DNA of 6,562 nt from an uncultured Alphaproteobacteria bacterium. GTDB lineage: Bacteria > Pseudomonadota > Alphaproteobacteria > RF32 > CAG-239. Positions 1 through 6,024 of the stretch are shown here, piece by piece. The position numbers were made by a program, and so were the translations under genes. The notes beneath the pieces are model-generated. The model was not told where the DNA came from, did not search any database, and saw nothing but the letters and a program-made list of their open reading frames with translations. The stretch spans positions 1-6,562 of the forward strand of contig CAMOLN010000056.1 of NCBI GenBank assembly GCA_946618745.1, given 5' to 3'. Position 1 is the stretch's first letter, and each line of letters opens with the position of its first letter.

Positions 1-205
1 TGTATATTCTTGGAGAGAAAGTGATTTTTGCAAAGGTGCAAATGTGGGGCTAATCAAGAAAAACAAATAAATATGCTCTGACAAGTTTGCTTTTGTGTCG
101 CAAGAGATACAGTAGGACGGAAGCGATTAAAAACAGCAAAAATGCTTGGTGAATCGGCTGAAGATATGCCGCAAGATTGACGAGTTTTTATTAAGACTGA
201 TATTT

Positions 206-233
206 TTGACAACAAACTACAATAAATTACGAA
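206..233 (+). promoter_or_regulatory. Possible rne promoter (consensus -35, weak -10)
   Basis: A perfect TTGACA lies at 206-211. The best-spaced -10 candidate is TACGAA at 228-233 (16-nt spacer), which matches the consensus at only three positions. A better -10-like TACAAT at 218-223 is too close to that -35. Alphaproteobacterial promoters often keep TTGAC with a loose -10, so the call is reasonable but unproven. It would give an rne leader of roughly 190 nt. Confidence 0.25.
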
Positions 234-313
234 AAGTCAGTCGGTTTATTCGAGAGTTTCGCGCAGTGAATTGAAGGAATAAGTCGCGAACAACGAAGAT
301 AAAGAAAATTAAA

Positions 314-344
314 GCAACGAATCTGTTTTTTTATGATTGGTTGC
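314..344 (+). promoter_or_regulatory. Stem-loop in the rne 5' leader
   Basis: GCAACGAATC (314-323) pairs with GATTGGTTGC (335-344), giving nine pairs with one G-G mismatch around an 11-nt U-rich loop. It lies about 80 nt before the rne start codon. No U-run follows it on the plus strand, so it is not a rho-independent terminator. In enterobacteria rne is autoregulated through a leader hairpin recognised by RNase E itself. A similar role here is inference by analogy only, as no sequence match to that element is visible. Confidence 0.4.
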
Positions 345-412
345 GTTTGTCTTGAGGAATCTTTCGTTCAGCCATGGTGTTTAATTGTTTGGCATTTTAT
401 ATGCCGAATTAC

Positions 413-418
413 GGGAGA
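413..418 (+). promoter_or_regulatory. Ribosome binding site deciding the rne start
   Basis: GGGAGA lies six nucleotides before the ATG at 425. The upstream in-frame ATG at 374 has only a GAGGA about 15 nt away, which is too far. The site and protein homology both favour 425. Confidence 0.7.
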
Positions 419-424
419 TTTTTG

Positions 425-2926
425 ATGACAAAAAGAATGTTGATTGATGATACCCAACCCGAAGAAACCAGAGTGGTTGTAGTAAATGGCAATAAATTGG
501 AAGATGTTGAATTTGAGAGCACTACCCGCAAACAGATAAAGGGAAATATTTATTTAGGTAAAATTATGCGGGTGGAACCGTCATTGCAGGCATGTTTTAT
601 CGATTACGGCGGAAATCGCCACGGATTTATGGCTTTTGGCGAGATTCATCCCGATTATTATAATGTCAGTGATGAAGTTTTGGCCGAGGTAGATAAAGAA
701 GTTGATGAGATTATCGAAAATAAAAAAAGAATTGCCAAGGAAATTGAAGCTCAACGTGAGGCTCGGGCTAAAGAGAGAGCTTTAGCGAGAGAAGCGGCTT
801 TAAGAGAACGTGAAGAACGTGCCGCTTCCGAAGTTGCTACTCAAGAGCAAAGTGAAGATAATACCGCAGAAGTTAATGCTGTCGTTCCGCAATATGAAGA
901 TGTGGAAGAAAAAGAAGTTTTGAGTCCGGAAGAACTGAAAATTTGCGAAGAGCAATTTATTGCCGAAGAAGAAGCCAAAGAAGAAGAGCAAGGCAAAAAA
1001 CGCACTAAGAAACGTTTATTGAAAAAAAGATTTCGCAAACAAATTTCCTCAAATGTCGAAGATGAAGATAAAAATGATAAAGTTTTGGCTGAAGACATTG
1101 AGGAAGAAGATGCCAAAGTGGTTGATAATTGTGCAAGTGATAACAATAACTACGAGGAAGATCAGGCTTATAATCGTGCTGAAGATAATGATGATGACGA
1201 TGATGAAGATGATAATAATGTTGAAGCCGAAGATGATGATGACAACGATGAAAGTTATGACAATATGAATTTTGAGTTGCAACGCAAATTAATTCGTGCA
1301 CGCAAGTTGTATCATCGTTTCAAAATTCAAGATGTAATTAAAGAAGGACAGACAGTTTTGGTTCAAGTGGTTAAAGAAGAACGCGGCAATAAGGGCGCGG
1401 CGATGACCACTTATTTGTCTTTGGCCGGCAGATATTGTGTTTTGATGCCAAATCGTATTAAGAGCGGAGGAGTTTCACGCAAAATTACCAATGCGGCCGA
1501 CAGACAAAGATTGAAGGGGATTGTCAAAGAATTACCGCTTAATCCCGATATGTCAATTATTGTGCGCACTGCCGGTGAGGAAAAGACTAAAGCAGAAATT
1601 GTGCGCGATTATAACTTCCTGATCAGAGCTTGGAATCAAATCAGAGTTGATGCTATTAAAAACAAAGCTCCTTTAATGGTGCATGAAGAGGGGAGTTTGA
1701 TTAAACGGGCTTTGCGCGATATTTATACCAAAGATATTGCCGAGATTTTAGTGGCCGGTGATGAGGCTTATAAACAAGCTCGCAATTTCTTGAAAATTTT
1801 ATCGCCTTCAAATTTGAAAAAAATTAAGCATTACAGTAATAATGAAGCACCATTGTTCCAAAAATTCCAGGTTGAAGGACAACTGGACAAACTGCATGAT
1901 GCCAATGCTCAATTAGAATCCGGCGGTTATTTGGTGATTAACCCAACTGAAGCTCTGGTATCGATTGACGTTAACTCGGGACGCGCAACCAAAGAAAAAG
2001 ATTTGGAAGAAACAGCTTTGAAGACCAATTTGGAAGCTTGTGATGAAATTGCCCGTCAATTAAAGCTGCGTAATTTGGCCGGTTTGGTAGTAATTGATTT
2101 TATTGATATGGATGAGCCTGCCAATAATCATGCGGTTGAAAAGCGGATGAAGGAAGCCTTGAAAAATGATCGTTCGCGAATTCAGGTCGGCAAAATGAGT
2201 ATGTTCGGATTGTTGGAATTATCACGTCAGCGCGTTCACTCGGCTTTTTGGGAGAGTAATTATCAGGTTTGTCCTTATTGTCACGGACGCGGAATTACCC
2301 GCACGATGGAATCTGCCGCGATGTATATTTTAAGGACTTTGGAAGAAGAAGGTTGCAAAAATCGCTCCAGCAAAGTCAGCATCAGTGTTCCCTCCGATGT
2401 GGCGGTTTATTTGCTGAATTATAAACGCAAAGCATTGAGTGATATTGAAACAAAATATAAGATGGATGTCATTATTTGCGCGGACAATAACGTTAAATGC
2501 GTTACCGATTATAAAATCGAACGCACTAAAATTTGCGTGAAGGAAGAAAAAGTTGATACTCAATTGCCGCCGGTTATTGCTGAAGAAGCCGAGATAGCAG
2601 AAGAGACTGAGACAGAAGCGGAAATTAATGATGAGGAAAATGAAGAAATCAACGATGAAGCAGAGAATGAGGCGGATATCAGACCTAATTATAAAGAAAG
2701 GCGCGGTCGTTTTGATCGTCGCGGTCGCAGAGGAAGATTTGATCGTCGCGGAGGAAAACATCGCAATAATTATGGCGATGAACATCGGATGGAAAAACCG
2801 AAAACTTCGCAAGAACCGGTAATTCTCTATGACAGCCATGAAAGCGCTGCTCCGATACAAGAAGAAACACCGAAAGAGGAAAAGAAAGAAAAGTCTAATT
2901 GGTGGAAAAAACTGATTAAAGGATAA
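425..2926 (+). CDS. rne: Ribonuclease E (Rne/Rng family), degradosome scaffold
   Basis: Single-strand RNA endonuclease that initiates mRNA decay and processes rRNA and tRNA. Numbered from the ATG at 425 (833 aa), the N-terminus MTKRMLIDDTQPEETRV matches the E. coli start MKRMLINATQQEE, so the 17 extra codons back to 374 are probably untranslated. An S1 domain is split into about 36-79 and 297-342 by an insertion of about 215 residues. The 5'-end sensor VRTAG has R381/T382. The catalytic DNase I-like site has D515 and N517 (IDVNSGRA) and D558 (VIDFIDM). The zinc-link CPYC has C616/C619. Spacings between these sites equal those of E. coli R169, D303, D346, C404 and C407. The C-terminal tail is acidic, then Arg/Gly-rich (757-778), and ends in NWWKKLIKG. 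The stop is 2 nt before the M48 protease ATG, so the two are co-transcribed. It is probably essential and cytoplasmic. The assignment is secure; partner binding is inferred. Confidence 0.96.
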   Translation: MTKRMLIDDTQPEETRVVVVNGNKLEDVEFESTTRKQIKGNIYLGKIMRVEPSLQACFIDYGGNRHGFMAFGEIHPDYYNVSDEVLAEVDKEVDEIIENKKRIAKEIEAQREARAKERALAREAALREREERAASEVATQEQSEDNTAEVNAVVPQYEDVEEKEVLSPEELKICEEQFIAEEEAKEEEQGKKRTKKRLLKKRFRKQISSNVEDEDKNDKVLAEDIEEEDAKVVDNCASDNNNYEEDQAYNRAEDNDDDDDEDDNNVEAEDDDDNDESYDNMNFELQRKLIRARKLYHRFKIQDVIKEGQTVLVQVVKEERGNKGAAMTTYLSLAGRYCVLMPNRIKSGGVSRKITNAADRQRLKGIVKELPLNPDMSIIVRTAGEEKTKAEIVRDYNFLIRAWNQIRVDAIKNKAPLMVHEEGSLIKRALRDIYTKDIAEILVAGDEAYKQARNFLKILSPSNLKKIKHYSNNEAPLFQKFQVEGQLDKLHDANAQLESGGYLVINPTEALVSIDVNSGRATKEKDLEETALKTNLEACDEIARQLKLRNLAGLVVIDFIDMDEPANNHAVEKRMKEALKNDRSRIQVGKMSMFGLLELSRQRVHSAFWESNYQVCPYCHGRGITRTMESAAMYILRTLEEEGCKNRSSKVSISVPSDVAVYLLNYKRKALSDIETKYKMDVIICADNNVKCVTDYKIERTKICVKEEKVDTQLPPVIAEEAEIAEETETEAEINDEENEEINDEAENEADIRPNYKERRGRFDRRGRRGRFDRRGGKHRNNYGDEHRMEKPKTSQEPVILYDSHESAAPIQEETPKEEKKEKSNWWKKLIKG
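662..1309 (+). other. Region of rne coding the insertion within the S1 domain
   Basis: It encodes about residues 80-295 of RNase E and falls between HPDYY and the S1 continuation YHRFKIQDVIKEGQ. E. coli has only about ten residues at this point. The order is a charged Glu/Arg/Lys/Ala-rich segment likely to form a long helix (residues 84-135), a Glu-rich stretch (139-190), a basic cluster (191-206, KKRTKKRLLKKRFRKQ), and Asp-rich runs (254-275). The Asp runs come from GAT/GAC repeats at about 1186-1250, which are prone to replication slippage. In Caulobacter crescentus a shorter insertion at this place is helical and contacts the RhlB helicase; the same role here is inference. Confidence 0.75.
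2699..2752 (+). repeat. Tandem 9-residue repeat RRGRFDRRG in the RNase E tail
   Basis: Two adjacent 27-bp units each encode RRGRFDRRG (residues 759-767 and 768-776 from the 425 start). They are identical in protein but use different Arg and Gly codons (AGG CGC GGT CGT against CGC AGA GGA AGA). Selection therefore acts on the peptide, or the duplication is old. RGG-like tracts of this kind usually bind RNA. Confidence 0.8.
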
Positions 2927-2928
2927 AT

Positions 2929-4287
2929 ATGTTATATCTTAACAGATTTTTATCAACAGGACTGGCGGCGGCGTTATGGCTGCTGCCGTTCTTTTTGAAT
3001 AATGAGGCAAAGGCGGAAGGTTTGCGCCTGATTACCGATGAAGAAAGCGAAATTTTACTGGAACAAATCATAAAGCCTTTAATGCAAAAAGCCGGTCAGG
3101 TATATAGTCCTAATCATATTCATATTATTGATGATGCCACTCTGAATGCTTTTGTGGCCGACGGAAATCATCTGTTTATCCATACCGGAACGATTGTTGA
3201 AAGCGACAACGTTAATGAATTGGCCGGAGTGATTGCTCACGAAATCGGGCATATTAAGGGCGGGCATATCTTAAGGCAAAAGTTAGAAATTCGTGAGATG
3301 AATAATTTATCGTTGTTGTCGGCGGCTTTGGCGGGGGCTGCGGGAGTGTTGAGCGGACGAGCTGATGCAGCTTTTGCAATTATGTTGGGCGGACAAAGCT
3401 CGGCTTTGAATAAATTTATGCATTATCGCACCAATGAAGAACGGGCTGCTGATGAAACGGCGGTAAAACTTCTTAAAGCAACCGGACAATCGCCGGCCGG
3501 CATTCTTGAATTTATGAAAAAAATCGATAAGCAAAATCAATTAAACGGTCGTGTGGAAACCCCCTATTTCCGCACTCATCCGATGACGCCGGAGCGAATT
3601 GCCTTTTTTGAAAAGGCGGTGAAAGAAACTAATTTACCCACCAAATCACGTTATGATGAAGCATTTAATCGGGTTAAAATTAAAATTAAAGCTTATTTGG
3701 GAAATGCAGATACGACTATTAAAGAACTGAATAAATGTCAGGACAAAACGGAGTGTCAATACGGGTTGGCGATTGCTTATTTCCGAGATTTGCAATTTGA
3801 AAAAGCTTTTGAAAAAGCGGAAAATTTAGTGAAACGAGAGCCGAATAATCCTTATTTCTATGAAATTAAAGGACAGATGGAAATGGAAAACGGAAAAGTG
3901 CCACAAGCCCGAAGTTCGTATCGCCGTGCTTGTGAATTATCCCCCTATTCCAATGATATGAAATTCGGACTGGCTTTAGCCTTACTGGAAGATAATCCCG
4001 ATAAAATGACGGCTAAAGAGGCTGTAAATTTGTTAAATAATATAATTGCCAAAGAAAAAAACAATTTTCAGGCATGGACTTTGCTGGCAAAAGCTTACGG
4101 TATCAACGGTGATATGGCAAGAGCCAACTGGGCGGCGGCGGAAAGTTTGGCAATTATCGGTAATTGGGAAGCGGCAGAACGAAAGTTGGCAGAGGCTGAA
4201 AAGCTATCCCCTGCTCCGCAACTGAAAATCAAAATTAATGATTTGAAAGAACGGATTAAACAAGAAAAGAAAAAAGATTATATATGA
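2929..4287 (+). CDS. Periplasmic M48 family zinc metalloprotease with C-terminal TPRs (BepA-like)
   Basis: The 452-aa product has a signal peptide (hydrophobic stretch at about 11-23, likely cleavage after AKA29), so it should act in the periplasm. The peptidase domain carries the zinc motif HEIGH at 104-108 (H104 and H108 ligands, E105 catalytic). The third ligand is most likely E171 in NEERAADE. The RTHPMTPER segment (H217) matches the His-Pro region that covers the active site in BepA-type enzymes. Residues about 277-440 look like TPR helices. The family degrades or chaperones misassembled outer-membrane proteins. The SD AAAGGA (2918-2923) overlaps the rne stop and lies 5 nt before this ATG, suggesting translational coupling. 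Cys270 and Cys276 could form a disulfide. It ends at a strong terminator. The protease/TPR architecture is secure; orthology to bepA itself is not claimed. Confidence 0.93.
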   Translation: MLYLNRFLSTGLAAALWLLPFFLNNEAKAEGLRLITDEESEILLEQIIKPLMQKAGQVYSPNHIHIIDDATLNAFVADGNHLFIHTGTIVESDNVNELAGVIAHEIGHIKGGHILRQKLEIREMNNLSLLSAALAGAAGVLSGRADAAFAIMLGGQSSALNKFMHYRTNEERAADETAVKLLKATGQSPAGILEFMKKIDKQNQLNGRVETPYFRTHPMTPERIAFFEKAVKETNLPTKSRYDEAFNRVKIKIKAYLGNADTTIKELNKCQDKTECQYGLAIAYFRDLQFEKAFEKAENLVKREPNNPYFYEIKGQMEMENGKVPQARSSYRRACELSPYSNDMKFGLALALLEDNPDKMTAKEAVNLLNNIIAKEKNNFQAWTLLAKAYGINGDMARANWAAAESLAIIGNWEAAERKLAEAEKLSPAPQLKIKINDLKERIKQEKKKDYI

Positions 4288-4293
4288 TGAATG

Positions 4294-4329
4294 AAAAGAT
4301 TGCAGATATGATTATCAGCAATCTTTTTT
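4294..4329 (+). terminator. Rho-independent terminator of the rne-M48 operon
   Basis: AAAAGATTGC (4294-4303) pairs perfectly with GCAATCTTTT (4318-4327) around a 14-nt loop, with six Ts at 4324-4329. It begins 7 nt after the protease stop codon. The A-rich 5' arm pairs with the T-run, so a weaker terminator may also work on the opposite strand. Confidence 0.85.
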
Positions 4330-4375
4330 GGTTTGGAAGGCAACTCCGGATGAATTTTGTCAAGATGTTTTTTTA

Positions 4376-4404
4376 TTGACAAAAAGCGGAATAACTGGTA
4401 AGTG
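4376..4404 (+). promoter_or_regulatory. Cassette 1 promoter (TTGACA, 17-nt spacer, extended -10)
   Basis: -35 TTGACA at 4376-4381, a 17-nt spacer, then TAAGTG at 4399-4404 preceded by TG at 4396-4397 (an extended -10, TGnTA). The -10 hexamer itself is poor. The case rests on the perfect -35, correct spacing, TGn extension and conservation in all three cassettes. Transcription would start near 4411, giving a leader of about 40 nt. Confidence 0.65.
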
Positions 4405-4449
4405 AAAAGTAAATGAAATTATTATGTTGAACTTAAATATTTATATATT

Positions 4450-4995
4450 ATGGAAGAAAATTCTAAAGAACAGACTTATTATGTTGAAAAAATTCAACGA
4501 GTAAGCGAAATTCGCACAAAACCAAGTGCTTGTGAATTTCGTCCTCTCAGTTATTTTGCTGATGTTATATATGCTCTTGGGGTAGATGGAAGAGCAGTAG
4601 GCTATTCCCAAAGTAAGCAAACCTTACTGATTCCCTACAAGATTAAGCCTGAATCATGTAAGGAGGCAATGAAACAGTTGCAGGAGCAGGGATATGATTT
4701 TGCACAAGATTGTAGATTTATTAATTTTGTGAGTAGGGTTAGCCATGTGCCCTATATTTGCACGATACCGCGACGCGGTATTCAAGCAATTGAATGTTTT
4801 CCCGATGCCGAAGTTTACCTTGTAGATGACAATGTACTCGGCTATTCTCCCGCCCAAGAAACTTTATTGGTGCTGAAGAAAAACTCTGTAACACGGACGA
4901 TAAATAGCCTGAAAAACCGAAAACCGTGGGGATTCTTGCACGGTGATGTAATGTTGGCAAGTTTTGAATTCTCTTCCGACTTGCTCTACAGATAA
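4450..4995 (+). CDS. Cassette 1 protein: two-domain member of an unrecognised paralogous family
   Basis: I do not recognise this 181-aa protein. It has no signal peptide or membrane segment, so it is probably cytoplasmic. It contains two diverged copies of one domain. Repeat 1 (about 13-88) has RVS17-19 and VDGRAVGYSQSKQTLLIPY (45-63). Repeat 2 (about 92-172) has RVS96-98, PYICTIPRRGIQAIEC, then VDDNVLGYSPAQETLLV. The GYS motifs lie 80 residues apart, and each copy looks like short strands followed by a helix. Repeat 2 is closest to its two downstream paralogues. The ATG at 4450 is chosen because only this ATG is in frame in all three cassettes; no Shine-Dalgarno site precedes it. The stop lies 13 nt before the terminator stem, unlike its siblings, and the C-terminus may have been shortened by a frameshift. 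It has its own promoter and terminator. Confidence 0.85.
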   Translation: MEENSKEQTYYVEKIQRVSEIRTKPSACEFRPLSYFADVIYALGVDGRAVGYSQSKQTLLIPYKIKPESCKEAMKQLQEQGYDFAQDCRFINFVSRVSHVPYICTIPRRGIQAIECFPDAEVYLVDDNVLGYSPAQETLLVLKKNSVTRTINSLKNRKPWGFLHGDVMLASFEFSSDLLYR

Positions 4996-5008
4996 ACGAA
5001 AAAACCAG

Positions 5009-5036
5009 CTCCTCGACTTAGGTCGGGGAGTTTTTT
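5009..5036 (+). terminator. Cassette 1 rho-independent terminator, abutting the next promoter
   Basis: CTCCTCGAC (5009-5017) pairs with GTCGGGGAG (5022-5030) in nine pairs including one G-U, with loop TTAG and T-run 5031-5036. One base later (5038) the -35 TTGACA of cassette 2 begins. Confidence 0.92.
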
Positions 5037-5037
5037 A

Positions 5038-5066
5038 TTGACAAAAAGCGGAATAACTGATAAGTG
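5038..5066 (+). promoter_or_regulatory. Cassette 2 promoter (TTGACA, 17-nt spacer, extended -10)
   Basis: -35 TTGACA at 5038-5043, a 17-nt spacer, TG at 5058-5059 and TAAGTG at 5061-5066. Across promoter and leader it differs from cassette 1 at only two positions. The predicted start is near 5073. Confidence 0.65.
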
Positions 5067-5109
5067 AAAAGTAAATAAAATTATTATGTTGAACTTAAAT
5101 TGTTTTATT

Positions 5110-5619
5110 ATGAATATAAGAAAAATTGCAAAAGTAAATGACCTTCATACAATTATGGATCATTTGCCTCCACGGTGTTCGGATGCAAGACTTTATCGCA
5201 TGAAAAATGGTCAGGTGTTTTTGTATTGCTCTTCTGAACAAATCATACTTGTTCCCAAGGATTTTGATTTGAAACAAGAGAGAGAGCATTTGGAGGAAAA
5301 TGGGTTTAGCTTCTTAGGTTGCAGGGATGTCAACTTTGTAAGCAGAATTGAATTTGCACCCTATATTTGCACGATCCCACGAAATGGAATAGATGCAATT
5401 AATTGCTACCCTGATGCTAAGTGTTTTACCGTAAACGGTCACTTGGTAGGATATTCTTTGAGCAAAGAAACTTTGATTATTGTATACAAGGGGCCTCGCA
5501 CAGCTTCCAAGAGACAAATAATCAGAGATATTATGCAAAGCGAATTTTTTGAATTTGCTCCAAGGATTCAAAGTAAAGTTCAGAACCCCTCCTCGGAAAA
5601 AAGCAACTCCTCGACCTAG
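5110..5619 (+). CDS. Cassette 2 protein: two-domain member of the same unrecognised family
   Basis: 169 aa, function unknown, no signal peptide or membrane segment. Repeat 1 (about 6-71) is degenerate: the GYS position reads LYC (38-40), but SSEQIILVPK, the following helix and a terminal FLGC are kept. Repeat 2 (about 77-150) carries SR, PYICTIPRNGIDAINC (84-99), PDA, then VNGHLVGYSLSKETLIIVY. It shares FVSR..PYICTIP with cassette 1, and the genes share 17 identical bases there (CCCTATATTTGCACGAT). An in-frame ATG exists at 5086, but it corresponds to an out-of-frame ATG in the sibling leaders, so 5110 is preferred (5086 would give 177 aa). The stop codon TAG lies within the terminator hairpin, so the last four residues (NSST) are encoded by the hairpin arm. 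Confidence 0.85.
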   Translation: MNIRKIAKVNDLHTIMDHLPPRCSDARLYRMKNGQVFLYCSSEQIILVPKDFDLKQEREHLEENGFSFLGCRDVNFVSRIEFAPYICTIPRNGIDAINCYPDAKCFTVNGHLVGYSLSKETLIIVYKGPRTASKRQIIRDIMQSEFFEFAPRIQSKVQNPSSEKSNSST

Positions 5620-5634
5620 TCGAGGAGTTTTTTT
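5605..5634 (+). terminator. Cassette 2 rho-independent terminator containing the stop codon
   Basis: AACTCCTCGAC (5605-5615) pairs perfectly with GTCGAGGAGTT (5619-5629) across a 3-nt loop CTA, with T-run 5628-5634. The gene's TAG (5617-5619) lies at the loop and first base of the 3' arm. A second CTCCTCG at 5589-5595 repeats the 5' arm sequence and could compete for pairing. The -35 of cassette 3 starts at 5636. Confidence 0.95.
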
Positions 5635-5635
5635 A

Positions 5636-5664
5636 TTGACAAAAATTGAAACAACTGATAGAAG
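5636..5664 (+). promoter_or_regulatory. Cassette 3 promoter (TTGACA, 17-nt spacer, extended -10)
   Basis: -35 TTGACA at 5636-5641, a 17-nt spacer, TG at 5656-5657 and TAGAAG at 5659-5664. The spacer is more diverged than between cassettes 1 and 2, but the -35, the ACTGATA block and the leader are kept, which supports functional constraint on these parts. Confidence 0.6.
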
Positions 5665-5709
5665 AAAGGTAAATGAAATTATTATGTCTAACATTAAATA
5701 TATAATATT

Positions 5710-6024
5710 ATGAAAAAAACAGAATCAATGATTGTTCCTCAAGGCAAGTATGGTGTAAGGATAGTAAAAATGGTGCCTTACATTTGCACAGTTCCCGGAG
5801 GTGGGGTTCGTGCCATCAGATGCTACCGAGATGCTCATACTTATCTTGTTGATGGTAAGCAGGTCGGATATTCCCTAAAAGAACAAACTTTGCTTGTAAC
5901 AATGGGTTGTTCACCCAAAACAGCTATAAAGGCTTTTATAGCTATGGGGAATTTTGTATTTGCCCCAGATATCATAAAGGCTTATAAAATTGCTGTAAAA
6001 AAAGAAGAAATCTCCTCGACCTAG
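5710..6024 (+). CDS. Cassette 3 protein: single-domain member of the same family
   Basis: 104 aa, function unknown, no signal peptide. It corresponds only to the C-terminal repeat of the longer paralogues: VRIVK, PYICTVPGGGVRAIRC (23-38), YRDAHTYLVDGKQVGYS, then KEQTLLV and a helix ending FVFAPD. The FAP matches cassette 2 (EFAPR). The first repeat is absent, so this is either the ancestral single-domain form or an in-frame deletion product. The start ATG overlaps the TGA of a nine-codon upstream reading frame (5684-5713) by four bases (ATGA), so translation may be coupled or modulated. No Shine-Dalgarno site is seen. The stop TAG (6022-6024) is inside the terminator hairpin and the tail reads ISST, as in the SST tail of cassette 2. 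The reading frame is intact, which argues against a dead fragment. Confidence 0.82.
   Translation: MKKTESMIVPQGKYGVRIVKMVPYICTVPGGGVRAIRCYRDAHTYLVDGKQVGYSLKEQTLLVTMGCSPKTAIKAFIAMGNFVFAPDIIKAYKIAVKKEEISST

Larger units (their letters stand above)
1..373. other. Leader/intergenic region upstream of rne, no convincing gene
   Basis: No frame on either strand gives a credible complete gene here. One forward frame is open from the window edge (position 2) for 22 codons to a TAA at 68-70, with the last residues GLIKKNK. A second forward frame stops at 49-51. Either could be the tail of an upstream gene, but so short a stretch proves nothing. A weak interrupted stem (CTTG 145-148 and CGGC 155-158 against GCCGCAAG 168-175) lies after it and lacks a clean U-tract. 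The remainder contains the possible promoter and the stem-loop listed separately and probably acts as the long 5' untranslated region of rne. Confidence 0.5.

Noticed and set aside
374..424. Seventeen-codon N-terminal extension of RNase E starting at 374
   Set aside because: It has no counterpart in the family, and the ATG at 425 has a well-spaced GGGAGA and matches the E. coli N-terminus.
800..1301. Several open frames on both strands across the acidic region of rne
   Set aside because: They are shadows produced by GAA/GAT-rich codons and have Phe/Ser- or His/Ile-rich low-complexity translations without start signals.
4284..4379. 31-codon ORF overlapping the M48 stop by ATGA
   Set aside because: The operon terminator hairpin lies inside it and its end runs into the cassette junction repeat, so it is unlikely to be a translated gene.
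5086..5109. Upstream start giving a 177-aa cassette 2 protein
   Set aside because: The equivalent ATG is out of frame in cassettes 1 and 3, so it is leader sequence rather than a shared N-terminus. It remains possible as a secondary start.
5314..5694. 126-codon reverse-strand ORF across the end of cassette 2
   Set aside because: It is antisense to a homology-supported gene and passes through the terminator and promoter of cassette 3.
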